This document shows, one piece after another, positions 1-7,144 of a stretch of 64,000 bases of DNA. The number at the start of each line of letters is the position of its first letter. Positions within the stretch are counted from its first letter, which is position 1. The position numbers and the translations under genes are program-made. The notes beneath the pieces are model-generated. The model worked only from the letters and a program-made list of their open reading frames with translations, did not search any database and was not told the origin of the DNA. This DNA is from Halobacillus aidingensis (GTDB taxonomy: Bacteria > Bacillota > Bacilli > Bacillales > Halobacillaceae). The DNA is taken from the NCBI RefSeq assembly GCF_900104185.1, contig NZ_FNIZ01000012.1:1-64000 (forward strand), written 5' to 3'.

Positions 1-106
1 AGCTTCACCTCAGATGAGGATCCACTCGCTTCCCGCGCTCGACTTGCATGTATTAGGCACGCCGCCAGCGTTCGTCCTGAGCCAGGATCAAACTCTCCAT
101 AAAAGT
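1..106 (-). rRNA. 16S ribosomal RNA, 5' end only
   Basis: Read on the minus strand, the bases begin with the universal 16S 5' region (AGAGTTTGATCCTGGCTCAG at about 81-99), followed by GACGAACGCTGGCGGCGTGC and the usual CATGCAAGTCGAGCG. The gene runs out of the window at base 1, so only about 105 nt of roughly 1,550 are present. The first variable loop (GGATCCTCATCTGAGG) is of Bacillaceae type. As the promoters lie directly to the right, this is the first gene of an rrn operon transcribed leftwards. The exact mature 5' end is approximate. Confidence 0.97.
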
Positions 107-245
107 TAAGTTTGACTTGCTCATTTGCACACCGAATGTGCTTTGTTTCAAATCTCTTCTATAAAGAAGAAATGTTTTGACGTACTGGTTGGTTCGTTCA
201 GTTTTCAAAGATCAAATTTTTGTTTGCCGCTTCAAAAAAGCGACT
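107..245 (-). other. rRNA operon leader with antitermination-like box
   Basis: This is the transcribed leader between the rrn P2 promoter and 16S. On the minus strand it carries GATCTTTGAAAACTGAAC (about 196-213), the boxA-like motif common to Bacillales rrn leaders. It is thought to take part in Nus-dependent antitermination and 16S processing. No protein is encoded here. Confidence 0.7.
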
Positions 246-250
246 TAATT

Positions 251-279
251 AATATATCATGTGCAGTTGTTTTCGTCAA
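251..279 (-). promoter_or_regulatory. rrn promoter P2
   Basis: On the minus strand: -35 TTGACG (279-274), a 17-bp spacer, and -10 TATATT (256-251). This is a near-consensus sigma-A promoter of the kind found just upstream of Bacillus rrn leaders. Confidence 0.9.
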
Positions 280-345
280 CAACTTTTTATGATTTATTTT
301 GTTAAGCCGTTTGCGGCTGGCCGCTCTGTTAACGCGACAAGTAAT

Positions 346-374
346 AATATATCATGGCATTTCGAATGACGCAA
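346..374 (-). promoter_or_regulatory. rrn promoter P1
   Basis: On the minus strand: -35 TTGCGT (374-369), 17-bp spacer, -10 TATATT (351-346). It lies 95 bp upstream of P2 and has the same -10, the usual tandem arrangement of Bacillus rRNA operons. Confidence 0.85.
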
Positions 375-458
375 TAGGTTTTTCAATACTTTTTTTAGTT
401 TTCCAGAACACTAGAATAGGATTGATCTTTTTCTTCCTTATTATATAGACGAGAAATA

Positions 459-486
459 AAAAGCGAGCAGATCTCTGCTCACTTTT
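459..486 (-). terminator. Terminator of the 30-codon gene
   Basis: On the minus strand a GTGAGCAG/CTGCTCGC stem with a short loop is followed by TTTTTATTT, directly after the stop codon of the small gene at 485-577. It also insulates the rrn promoters from upstream transcription. Confidence 0.85.
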
Positions 487-577
487 AGTACCGTCCTTTT
501 CGTTTCCTCATGAATTTTCTTATGATCGGATATACCATCGGTCCATATTTGAACACTCGTTTTAGTAGTCGTCCCAT
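485..577 (-). CDS. 30-residue very basic peptide
   Basis: ATG at 577 follows AAGGAG with an 8-base spacer, and the TAA is followed at once by a terminator, so this looks like a genuine one-gene unit. The product starts MGRLLKRVFKYGPMVYPI and ends RKFMRKRKGRY. It has 12 Lys/Arg in 30 residues and no acidic residue. It could bind nucleic acid or the ribosome, or lie as an amphipathic helix on the membrane, but none of this can be shown from sequence. I do not recognise a named family. It sits between the rrn operon and the MoeB/ThiF operon. Confidence 0.7.
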   Translation of the reverse strand: MGRLLKRVFKYGPMVYPIIRKFMRKRKGRY

Positions 578-640
578 GTTGCACTCTCCTTATTGGTTGT
601 TGGTTTATGTATTCCCTTTTCTCTTCCTATACAAACTACA

Positions 641-1660
641 TTAACCACCTACGATTTTATGATACAACGTTTTTGCTTCCTTTATATCTTTTGTCCCGTG
701 AATCAACACGCGACCATCCCGAAAGAAAACCATACGGTGCAGCGAATTTTTATAGGATAACAAGAAAGGATTCTCCTGAATCTCTCCATTTGGAAGTCGA
801 TTTTTCAACTCTTCCAAATCTCTTTGTTCCTTATTACTTGGACGTATCTGCACGGTGTCCCTTCCGCATAGAACAGCAACCTTTGTCATTTCATTTCCAG
901 ATAGAAAAGGATAAGATGGTTCTTCCCCGCAAGATGGACAGTCTTTTCTTTGAATGCGTCCGGTTTTAATCGAAGTATAGTCGTTCGTCCAAAGATCGAA
1001 GGTAACCAGTCCTTTGCGTATAGAATGAACATCTCCTACAAGGACTTTCAACGCCTCCGTCACCTGATGGGCGGCGACCATTTGAACAGCCGGACTGATC
1101 ACGCCTACCGTATCACAAGTGGCCGCACCGAGGGGAATGCTTCTCATCAAACATGACAAACAAGGGCTCGTGCCCGGTATAATCGTATAACTCATCCCAT
1201 GACTTCCTACGCAACCACCATAAATCCAGGGGATTTGGTGTTTTTGTGTGAAATCGTTGATGAGCATACGTGTTTCGAAATTATCCGTTCCATCTATGAT
1301 CAAATCGATGCCTTGTGAATATTTTTCAAGTTCTTCTACTTGTACATCATCCACTATTGCATGAATGCGCACCTCACTATTTACTTTTTCCAAACGTTCT
1401 TTGGCAGCCACCGCCTTAGGCATACGGTTTTCAGCATCTTTTTCTGTGAATAGTTGCTGTCTCTGCAAGTTACTGAATTCCACATAATCCCGGTCAATAA
1501 CAGTTATTCTTCCGATTCCTGCCCGCACAAGCTGCTCTGAACTGCTTGTCCCTAGCGCACCAGCCCCTATGATGAGCACGTGCGATTCTTTCAGACGGCG
1601 CTGCCCTTTTTCTCCTATTGGTTGGAAGAGCTGTTGTCTTGAATATCGTTCTCCTGTCAA
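641..1660 (-). CDS. MoeB/ThiF family sulfur-carrier adenylyltransferase
   Basis: An E1-like enzyme that adenylates the C-terminal Gly-Gly of a small sulfur-carrier protein (MoaD or ThiS) for molybdopterin or thiazole synthesis. Visible: nucleotide-binding GAGALG at residues 32-37, SNLQRQQ arginine-finger region at about 63-69, DGTDNFETR at about 123-131, and two CxxC pairs (CLSC, CPSC) forming the zinc site. The ~339-residue length fits standalone Bacillus MoeB/ThiF; the last ~80 residues form an extra tail rather than a clear rhodanese domain. The start is TTG at 1660, 7 bases after GGAGGT. It lies 21 bp behind the SDR gene, so the two are probably co-transcribed. No other moa or thi genes are nearby, so MoeB and ThiF cannot be separated. 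Confidence 0.9.
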   Translation of the reverse strand: MTGERYSRQQLFQPIGEKGQRRLKESHVLIIGAGALGTSSSEQLVRAGIGRITVIDRDYVEFSNLQRQQLFTEKDAENRMPKAVAAKERLEKVNSEVRIHAIVDDVQVEELEKYSQGIDLIIDGTDNFETRMLINDFTQKHQIPWIYGGCVGSHGMSYTIIPGTSPCLSCLMRSIPLGAATCDTVGVISPAVQMVAAHQVTEALKVLVGDVHSIRKGLVTFDLWTNDYTSIKTGRIQRKDCPSCGEEPSYPFLSGNEMTKVAVLCGRDTVQIRPSNKEQRDLEELKNRLPNGEIQENPFLLSYKNSLHRMVFFRDGRVLIHGTKDIKEAKTLYHKIVGG

Positions 1661-1681
1661 AGGGCCTACCTCCTTTTTTCC

Positions 1682-2482
1682 TTAACGCATGACGCTTCCT
1701 CCGGATATTTTCAAAGATTCCCCGACAATATTGGTCGATCCCTCCGATAAAAGGTAGACAATGGACCTGGCCACTTCATCAGGTTCACTCAGTTTTCCAG
1801 AAGGAATCCCTTCTTCAGCTGCTTTTCTTTGTTCTTCATAACTTCTACCTTCACGCTTCCCTTTTGAACGAATGGCTTCCTGCCCCATAGCTGTGTCTAC
1901 ATAGCCTGGACATACGGCGTTGACACGGACACCATGCTCAATAGCTTCATGAGCGAAAGACTGCGTGAATCCTGTAATCGCAAACTTTGAAGCGCTGTAA
2001 GCCGTACCAGAATGCGTACCTCGCAATCCAGAGAGGGAAGATAAATTGACAATGCTTCCCCGCCCATTTGCTTTCATATCTTTATAGACTTCCTGAGTGA
2101 AAAGGACGGTAGAAAAATAGTTGAGCTCCATCACTTTACGCAAGTCTTCTTCTTTTAGATCTTCAAGGGGACCTCCACCGATGATGCCAGCCGAATTGAC
2201 GAGTCCTGTCACAGAACCTATCGCCTTCCTGGCGTCCTGTACTACTTTTACACGATCCGATTCATCGTTCAAATCAGCAGCACTTATGAAAACTTTCATC
2301 TCTCCGTTTATCGTAGCACATTCCTCTTTTAACAAGGCAAGTTTCTCTTCGTTCCTGCCTGTGATGGTCACATGACCTCCGGCACGGACGATTTCCTTGG
2401 CCGTTTCATATCCAATCCCGCCTGTCGCCCCCGTAACGAGGATGTGTTCGCCTTTTAATGCTTCATCTGAAAAAATGTTCAT
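1682..2482 (-). CDS. SDR family NAD(P)-dependent oxidoreductase
   Basis: A classical short-chain dehydrogenase/reductase of 266 residues. It shows the Rossmann motif TGATGGIG at 17-24, an NSAG motif near residue 96, a catalytic Ser in SSLSG, and the YxxxK pair (YSASK) at about 161-165, followed by CPGYVDTAM. Such enzymes oxidise alcohols or reduce ketones with NAD(P)H; the substrate cannot be read from the sequence. The ATG follows AAGGAGG with ideal spacing. It is the first gene of a two-gene minus-strand unit with the MoeB/ThiF enzyme, but no metabolic link between them is evident. Confidence 0.93.
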   Translation of the reverse strand: MNIFSDEALKGEHILVTGATGGIGYETAKEIVRAGGHVTITGRNEEKLALLKEECATINGEMKVFISAADLNDESDRVKVVQDARKAIGSVTGLVNSAGIIGGGPLEDLKEEDLRKVMELNYFSTVLFTQEVYKDMKANGRGSIVNLSSLSGLRGTHSGTAYSASKFAITGFTQSFAHEAIEHGVRVNAVCPGYVDTAMGQEAIRSKGKREGRSYEEQRKAAEEGIPSGKLSEPDEVARSIVYLLSEGSTNIVGESLKISGGSVMR

Positions 2483-2543
2483 GTTTTCGCCTCCTTAGCG
2501 AATACGATAACCGAACCCTTCTGTATGTAAACCTTCTGGATAT

Positions 2544-2588
2544 AAAAAATCAGCGCTTCATGACTGATCTTGTCAATGAAACGCTGAT
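2544..2588 (-). terminator. Long-stem terminator after the 51-codon gene
   Basis: A 15-16 bp stem (ATCAGCGTTTCATTGAC with GTCATGAAGCGCTGAT, one mismatch plus a G-U) is followed by TTTTTTATAT on the minus strand. It lies about 85 bp after the stop of the 51-residue gene and 60 bp before the SDR start, so it separates the two units. Confidence 0.85.
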
Positions 2589-2671
2589 CCACGGGACAAC
2601 TTGTTTTAAATAGTCGACCATGTTGATTCTTTTTTTGTTACTTCTCATAGCTACCTCCACGACTTCTAATG

Positions 2672-2827
2672 CTATTTCCGTTTGTTGGTCTGCTTACGGA
2701 AAGAGAATAGAACCTTTCCACTCCGTGTGCGCTTCACGCCTTTACCCTTTGATTGGACTTGGGCTTCCGGACTGTTTTTGTAATCCTGATCGAACAGCTC
2801 ACGAGCTTTTGAGTATAGCAGAGTCAT
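2672..2827 (-). CDS. 51-residue basic hypothetical protein
   Basis: ATG at 2827 is preceded by GGGAGG seven bases away, and a strong terminator lies downstream, so this short frame is likely real. The product begins MTLLYSKARELFDQDY and has a Lys/Arg-rich second half (KGKGVKRTRSGKVLFSFRK). No signal peptide, transmembrane helix or cysteine is visible. I do not recognise a family. The opposite-strand frame in the same place has no ribosome-binding site and was dismissed. It is a monocistronic unit. Confidence 0.65.
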   Translation of the reverse strand: MTLLYSKARELFDQDYKNSPEAQVQSKGKGVKRTRSGKVLFSFRKQTNKRK

Positions 2828-3123
2828 CGTGGTGTCCTCCCTTCTTTTTTAGTATATAATACGATTCCCTTTGATATTATTAGTAAAACTTCGTAAACGC
2901 AAGAAAAAATTATGTTTTATACGTTTTTTTCTAACGATAGAGCTTATTTAAAGGATCATCGTTTCTGAACAATATCCGCGCGGGTTGATTTTCAAACCTA
3001 TTTATGTAGAAAAATGTCGCTTTCTATACTTTTCCCACGATGGGCAACCAATACAAAAGATGAAACTTTTTAATAGATATCCTTTTTAAAAAGGATAGTT
3101 TTAAATTGCATACCAGCGGAAAA
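2828..3123. other. Intergenic region, about 300 bp, AT-rich
   Basis: This stretch lies between the 51-codon gene and the terminator of the LysM-3D gene. It should contain the promoter of the 51-codon gene; a TATACT near 2850-2855 is a possible -10 but no good -35 is evident. The only other structure seen is the palindrome at 3078-3097. No gene is supported. Confidence 0.5.
3078..3097. repeat. Perfect 20-bp palindrome
   Basis: TATCCTTTTTAAAAAGGATA is a perfect inverted repeat without a loop. It lies about 27 bp beyond the terminator of the LysM-3D gene and far from any start codon. It could be a protein site or a cruciform; its AT-rich centre makes a useful RNA hairpin unlikely. Confidence 0.6.
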
Positions 3124-3156
3124 ACAAAAAGAGACGACCCCTCAAAGGATCGTCTC
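3124..3156 (-). terminator. Terminator of the LysM-3D gene
   Basis: On the minus strand GAGACGATCC and GGGTCGTCTC pair around a 6-base loop and are followed by TTTTTGTTTTT, 8 bp after the stop codon. Confidence 0.93.
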
Positions 3157-3164
3157 GATCTATA

Positions 3165-3938
3165 TTATTCATAAACTTTTACTTCTACACTTTTACGTCC
3201 GAAGTCAAGAGCATCAGAACGATCTGCCATGAATACATCGATGCGGTTGCCTTGGATGGCACCGCCGATATCGCCGGCGATCGCTTTACCATATCCTTCT
3301 ACATAAACTTCAGAACCTAGTGGAATCACGTTCGGGTCTACGGCAATAACTTTTTGATCTGGATTTGCTCTCAAATCAATACCTGTATAAGTTGTACCGG
3401 AGCAACCTTCACAGAATGCTGTATACGCTGTCGCTTCCATATTCAATGTTTTTACGACACCATCTTCTGCTGGTTGGCTGGATGTTTGCTCTGCTTCTGC
3501 TTCTTCATTGCTTGAGCTCTTTTCAGATGTGGACTGTTCAGCAACTGCTGCTCCATCAAGGGTTAATTTCTCTCCAGGATAGATCAGGTTGGAGTTAAGG
3601 TTGTTCCAAGCCTTCAGTTCTTGCACGCTTACGTTATTTGCTTGTCCAATGCTGTAAAGCGTGTCCCCGGATTGAACCGTGTGAACACTGCTAGACGTTT
3701 GCGCCTGAGCTTGTCCGTTCTGTCCTTCGTTAATAGAAAGTACTTGATTAGGGAAAATCAAATTAGAGTTCAAACCGTTCTCATCTTTTATATCATTCAC
3801 AGATACTCCATTGTTTTGAGCAATGCTCCAAAGAGTATCTCCTTTTTTTACTTTAATTTCATCTGCACTTACTGCTGTTGCTGTTACTGCCGAAACCGAT
3901 GCGACCGCCGCCAAAGAAACAATTGTTTTTTTCATCAT
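3165..3938 (-). CDS. Secreted LysM-LysM-3D cell-wall protein (YocH-like)
   Basis: A 257-residue exported protein. A signal peptide ends at about residue 25 (SAVTATAVSA then DE). Two LysM peptidoglycan-binding domains follow (about 27-70, VKKGDTLWSIAQ, and about 80-125, VQSGDTLYSIGQ), then a Ser/Glu-rich linker and a C-terminal 3D domain (about 165-257) with the AVDPNVIPLGSEVYVEGYG core. In B. subtilis YocH this architecture is a muralytic enzyme of wall turnover. ATG 3938 was chosen because GGAGG lies nine bases upstream and the signal peptide starts there; a frame open to 4070 has no support. The gene is monocistronic. A leader hairpin lies just upstream of the Shine-Dalgarno sequence. Confidence 0.92.
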   Translation of the reverse strand: MMKKTIVSLAAVASVSAVTATAVSADEIKVKKGDTLWSIAQNNGVSVNDIKDENGLNSNLIFPNQVLSINEGQNGQAQAQTSSSVHTVQSGDTLYSIGQANNVSVQELKAWNNLNSNLIYPGEKLTLDGAAVAEQSTSEKSSSNEEAEAEQTSSQPAEDGVVKTLNMEATAYTAFCEGCSGTTYTGIDLRANPDQKVIAVDPNVIPLGSEVYVEGYGKAIAGDIGGAIQGNRIDVFMADRSDALDFGRKSVEVKVYE

Positions 3939-3959
3939 GTTTAATTTCCTCCTTGGTAA

Positions 3960-3992
3960 ACAGCTCTCGCTCAGCCCTCGGCTAAGCGCTGT
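3960..3992 (-). other. Leader hairpin upstream of the LysM-3D gene
   Basis: On the minus strand, arms containing ACAGCGCTTAGCC and GGCTGAGCGAGAGCTGT can pair imperfectly about 10 bases upstream of the ribosome-binding site. It does not match the conserved core of the c-di-AMP (ydaO) riboswitch that often precedes such wall hydrolases. It may only stabilise the mRNA. Confidence 0.4.
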
Positions 3993-4188
3993 CTCAAAAT
4001 CACAATTCCTACTGTAACACGTACAGCTCATATGCCAATAACAGGAACACAACAATAACTTTTCAAACATTACATCATCTTTACTTCAGTGTAATAATCC
4101 GGTTGTAATGGATAAATGTACCTAAGTAATCATAAAATCTGTTTTGTTGGGGTTATATGTACAGACCACACATAGCCTTTTGGGAATA

Positions 4189-4235
4189 TTTGTATGACCT
4201 GGTACACCAGATGATGTAAGACCTGGTCATACAAA
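4189..4235. repeat. CCTGG-type dispersed repeat, hairpin form
   Basis: Two copies of the motif face each other: TTTGTATGACCTGGTACACC (4189-4208) and ACCTGGTCATACAAA (4221-4235). The outer 11 bases pair perfectly. The 20-mer at 4191-4210 recurs without change at 62005-62024. It lies upstream of the methyltransferase operator. Confidence 0.8.
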
Positions 4236-4264
4236 AAAGGGTATTTCTAAAGAATGACTAACAT

Positions 4265-4300
4265 TGTAAACGTTTACATTAACGGTTATAGTTGTACTAA
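4265..4300 (+). promoter_or_regulatory. cre-like operator overlapping a promoter
   Basis: TGTAAACGTTTACA (4265-4278) is a perfect palindrome and fits the CcpA catabolite-response consensus (TGWNANCGNTNWCA) at every position. Its right half overlaps a possible -35 TTTACA (4273-4278), followed by a 16-bp spacer and TACTAA (4295-4300). That position suggests repression of the methyltransferase gene 25 bp downstream by CcpA or another LacI-family regulator. Confidence 0.65.
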
Positions 4301-4324
4301 ATGATATGGAGAGGTGATCGATCC

Positions 4325-5383
4325 ATGTTAGGAGAAGCTGTGGTCAAGGATTCAAGGATACCTAAGCCCTATAGTGAAGAGCATATGGGCGAAACGTTTT
4401 CCCATCCGCAATACCGTGTCGACCTTAGACGTTATTCAGAGAAAGAGTATAACAAGTTTGTTCGTTTAAACACGGTTTCTGATTGGTCCCATTTGTCATG
4501 GAAGGATGTAGGTAAACCTTTTGAGGTCACGAATTATTCGAAAGAACGAACTGAATGGGAGCGAGAGAATGATCAAATGATGGATCCGCACACTTCATGG
4601 ACCTATTTCAACAAATCCTTTCATGAGTGGTTCATCAAAGATGTTCCTCAGGAAAAGAACCAGAGTAAAAAACAGTTCATGCGAAGCCTCGCTGCATTGA
4701 ATCCTGGACAAGTAAAACAAGCGATTGGTCATCTTGTTCAATTGCAGTTATGGAATTATGTTCATAGAATCCAAGATGGAATTTGGGACCCTCGCGGAAA
4801 GAGAGCCCTTTTTGAAGGGTTGCACGTAGACCGCCCCCGTATTCTCTTTTTAGGAGCTGCGGAAGGTTATGAAGCCATGCAGCTTGGAGCCATGTATACA
4901 GGAGCAGAGATTGTCATGGTCGATTATGATGAATTTTGCAAGACAACACGGTTCGGTGAATTCCCAGAACATTATCCATTCTTAGGTGAAAATCCTAAAA
5001 CAGGACAGTGGAAAGTCATCTATAAAGATGACTTGAACATTGAATATGTGGTTGAGGATATTCGCAACCTTGATTTCGGAAAAGAATTCGATATTGTCCT
5101 CTCCGTCGGCCTGTTGGAACATTTTCCTGATGAATACAAGACGGAAGTCGCTGACTGGCACCGACGCTTTTTAAAAGAAGGGGGCTTTGCGATTCTGACC
5201 ACCCCACGGAACCAGCTCCGATCCCGCCTCTACTATCATGTCATGGCCGATGTGATGAACCATACCTACCGGGAACTCATGACTGTTGAACAAATGGGAC
5301 TCTATATGTATGAAGCAGGATTCGACATCCTGAGACACGGTTACATCAAAGTACACAATGGACTCATTTGCCAGCCACGTTAA
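4325..5383 (+). CDS. Class I SAM-dependent methyltransferase
   Basis: A 352-residue protein with a C-terminal Rossmann methyltransferase fold. Motif I is unusual (RILFLGAAEGYEA, about 172-184) in place of the common DxGxGxG, followed by the ribose-binding acid in VMVDYDE and by FDIVLSVGLLEHF as the post-II motif. The first ~165 residues are rich in Trp, Tyr and charged residues and match nothing I know. The substrate is unknown. ATG 4325 is chosen over an ATG at 4301 because GGAGAGGTGATC lies between them. The gene stands alone between CCTGG-type repeats, behind a cre-like operator, and ends at a strong terminator. Confidence 0.8.
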   Translation: MLGEAVVKDSRIPKPYSEEHMGETFSHPQYRVDLRRYSEKEYNKFVRLNTVSDWSHLSWKDVGKPFEVTNYSKERTEWERENDQMMDPHTSWTYFNKSFHEWFIKDVPQEKNQSKKQFMRSLAALNPGQVKQAIGHLVQLQLWNYVHRIQDGIWDPRGKRALFEGLHVDRPRILFLGAAEGYEAMQLGAMYTGAEIVMVDYDEFCKTTRFGEFPEHYPFLGENPKTGQWKVIYKDDLNIEYVVEDIRNLDFGKEFDIVLSVGLLEHFPDEYKTEVADWHRRFLKEGGFAILTTPRNQLRSRLYYHVMADVMNHTYRELMTVEQMGLYMYEAGFDILRHGYIKVHNGLICQPR

Positions 5384-5395
5384 TATGGAAAAAAC

Positions 5396-5408
5396 TGTAT
5401 GACCTGGT
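5396..5408 (+). repeat. CCTGG-type dispersed repeat, single copy
   Basis: TGTATGACCTGGT directly after the methyltransferase stop codon matches the first 13 bases of the 20-mer at 4191 and 62005. Confidence 0.6.
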
Positions 5409-5455
5409 AAGGAAGAAAAAGGAACAAAAGGTTTTAAGACACACACCTCTAAATA

Positions 5456-5497
5456 AAACCAGCCTCCACAGTCTTTTGAGTGTGGAGGCTGGTTTTT
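5456..5497. terminator. Bidirectional terminator
   Basis: AAACCAGCCTCCACA and TGTGGAGGCTGGTTTTT form a 15-bp stem with T-runs on both strands. It serves the methyltransferase gene from the left and the Mta-like regulator from the right. Confidence 0.95.
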
Positions 5498-5510
5498 CGC
5501 TTGATGGAAA

Positions 5511-5537
5511 TAATTGTATGACCTGGTCATACAATTA
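5511..5537. repeat. CCTGG-type palindrome, 27 bp
   Basis: TAATTGTATGACC and GGTCATACAATTA are perfect 13-bp arms around a single T. It is the fully palindromic form of the dispersed repeat, 22 bp downstream of the Mta-like gene. Confidence 0.8.
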
Positions 5538-5558
5538 TTCCCTTCCTCTAAAAGAGTT

Positions 5559-6326
5559 TTAACTTTCTTCTTGTTGATTGCAGTAAATGTGCATGGCTCT
5601 TTTTAGGAACTCGGCGTATCCTTCTTTCCATTTGTCGATGTTTTTCGTAAAGCGAGGGTCGTTAACATACATGTCCGCCAACCCTCTGAAAATTTGCAGG
5701 TTGCACTCATAAAAGTGACCCGTGATGTGCTGACGTTTTTTATCAATCAACTGCTGAACATCTGGATCAGAAGGGTCACGATCCATTAATTTTACAAGCG
5801 CGCGGTCAATTTTGTCCCCCTCTTGTTGAATCTTCTTCCAATCTTCCTTCGTATATTGGGATGTTTTCTGTTTGGATTGTTTGTAAGCGTCCGTATTTCC
5901 CCAGCGTTCTTCCACCTCTTTCTCATACTTTTTCTGATGGGCTTCAATCTCGCTTTTATCAAACGGACGGAAACGGTCTTCATTTTTCATACGATCTTCT
6001 CCTTCCAACGTTTGGAGCGTCTGATCCACCGAACGAATTAATCGCTCCAACCGTTTTTTCTTTTCTCTTAATATCTCACGGTGGCGTTGCAATGCATCGG
6101 CTTCATCAAAATCAGGGTCATCCAGAATCTCCTTGATCTTCTTCAAAGAGAAATCCATCTCTTTAAAGAAAAGAATCTGCTGCAGACGGGCCAACTCTTT
6201 TTCACTATATAAACGGTAGCCTTTTTCACTTACATAGCTCGGTGACAACAGATCGATATGATCATAATGGTGCAGTGTGCGCACACTGACCCCTGTCATC
6301 TCCGCCATTTCTTTCACCTTATACAT
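5559..6326 (-). CDS. MerR-family activator with TipAS domain (Mta-like)
   Basis: A 255-residue regulator. The N-terminal MerR winged helix-turn-helix (about 1-70, VKEMAEMTGVSVRTLHHYD) is followed by a long dimerisation helix (about 75-120) and a C-terminal TipAS drug-recognition domain (about 140-250). The closest known architecture is B. subtilis Mta (257 residues), which activates multidrug exporter genes and its own promoter when ligands bind. ATG 6326 follows GTGAGGTGATC. The promoter has the 19-bp spacer typical of MerR activation with a dyad between the boxes, so autoregulation is likely. No exporter gene is adjacent. Confidence 0.9.
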   Translation of the reverse strand: MYKVKEMAEMTGVSVRTLHHYDHIDLLSPSYVSEKGYRLYSEKELARLQQILFFKEMDFSLKKIKEILDDPDFDEADALQRHREILREKKKRLERLIRSVDQTLQTLEGEDRMKNEDRFRPFDKSEIEAHQKKYEKEVEERWGNTDAYKQSKQKTSQYTKEDWKKIQQEGDKIDRALVKLMDRDPSDPDVQQLIDKKRQHITGHFYECNLQIFRGLADMYVNDPRFTKNIDKWKEGYAEFLKRAMHIYCNQQEES

Positions 6327-6346
6327 CGGTGATCACCTCACAATTA

Positions 6347-6377
6347 AAGATAATCTATGACGTAACGTCAGAGTCAA
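6347..6377 (-). promoter_or_regulatory. MerR-type promoter with 19-bp spacer and dyad
   Basis: On the minus strand: -35 TTGACT (6377-6372), 19-bp spacer, -10 TATCTT (6352-6347). Between them lies the dyad TGACGTTACGTCA (6358-6370). MerR-family activators untwist just such over-long spacers. It drives the Mta-like gene starting 20 bp away. Confidence 0.85.
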
Positions 6378-6553
6378 CTCATCGTCTGAAAAATTCACTA
6401 AGCATCTTTGAATGTAGGTCTTTTTATACAGGAGTCAAACCAAACCTTAGGGCGATTTTCGTCGTTTCATGTAGTTTTTCGCTTGGGAAAGGGATTTAGT
6501 CGAACGTCGGAGAATAAGAGGAGGAATAACAATTTTAATAAGGTTGTGTTCCT

Positions 6554-7024
6554 ATGAATATGTACTGTCAGAGCGCTTTTCATCAATTAGAAATCGTTAT
6601 TGCATCCATTTCCGAAATGGTCGGTCAGTTATCAGAAGAAGATTTGACCCTGAGACCGACGGAGGGAAAGTACTCCATCGGGGAATTACTCGAACACATT
6701 GCAGCAATCCCTGCGGCTGATGGGCACATCACAGAAGGGGCTTCTAAAGCAGAGATGGAGCACTTCTATGAAACGGTATCAATGAAAACAAAAGATGAAA
6801 TCTTAGAACGTCTATTTGACAACTTTGCGCAATTAAAGGCTCAATTTGAAAACTACACCGAAGAGCACTTATACACAGAAACCACGTCCTGGTGGGGGGT
6901 GACGAATACACGTTTTGAATGGCTCGTCCAAACGGTCGCCCACATGTATCACCACCGCGGTCAGCTGCATGCCATGTTAGTGCACACCTATAAAAAAGAT
7001 CCAGAAATCCTGTTGTTCGAATAG
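6554..7024 (+). CDS. DinB family putative metalloenzyme
   Basis: A 156-residue DinB/YfiT-like four-helix protein. It has the metal-binding histidine pattern expected of the family: His in LLEHI (about 47) and the pair in HMYHHRGQLH (about 131-139). Members include bacillithiol or other thiol-dependent transferases and many of unknown role. The start is ATG 6554, with only a weak AAGG upstream; a much better AGGAGG at 6518-6527 lies 27 bases further up but no in-frame start follows it, since TAA closes the frame. The gene is isolated, with a CCTGG-type hairpin 15 bp after its stop. Confidence 0.8.
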   Translation: MNMYCQSAFHQLEIVIASISEMVGQLSEEDLTLRPTEGKYSIGELLEHIAAIPAADGHITEGASKAEMEHFYETVSMKTKDEILERLFDNFAQLKAQFENYTEEHLYTETTSWWGVTNTRFEWLVQTVAHMYHHRGQLHAMLVHTYKKDPEILLFE

Positions 7025-7038
7025 CTTCAAAAATCACC

Positions 7039-7073
7039 GTACCAGGTCATCCATATTATGGATGACCTGGTAC
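7039..7073. repeat. CCTGG-type hairpin, possibly doubling as terminator
   Basis: GTACCAGGTCATCCATA and TATGGATGACCTGGTAC are perfect 17-bp arms around one T. ACCTTTTTC follows on the plus strand, so in RNA it could also end the DinB transcript. It contains the shared core ATGACCTGGTACACC of the dispersed repeat. Confidence 0.75.
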
Positions 7074-7102
7074 ACCTTTTTCTTCCATGTTTTTCACTGA
7101 CT

Positions 7103-7140
7103 AAAAACACCCTCGGGCTGAATTTTCAGCTCGAGGGTGT
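7103..7140 (-). terminator. Terminator of the peptidase E-like gene
   Basis: ACACCCTCGAGCTGA and TCAGCCCGAGGGTGT pair with one G-U around AAAT and are followed on the minus strand by TTTTTAG, just after the stop at 7145. Confidence 0.92.
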
Positions 7141-7144
7141 TCCG

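Noticed and set aside
2620-2859. 79-codon plus-strand frame with a hydrophobic start
   Set aside because: No ribosome-binding site, and the opposite strand has a well-signalled gene at 2672-2827.
3960-3992. c-di-AMP (ydaO-type) riboswitch before the LysM-3D gene
   Set aside because: Such genes often carry one, but the conserved core segments are absent; only a simple imperfect hairpin is seen.
4089-4110. WalR-type direct repeats (TGTAAT twice) near the LysM-3D promoter region
   Set aside because: The two copies are 8 bp apart instead of the required 5, and they lie on the wrong strand for that gene.
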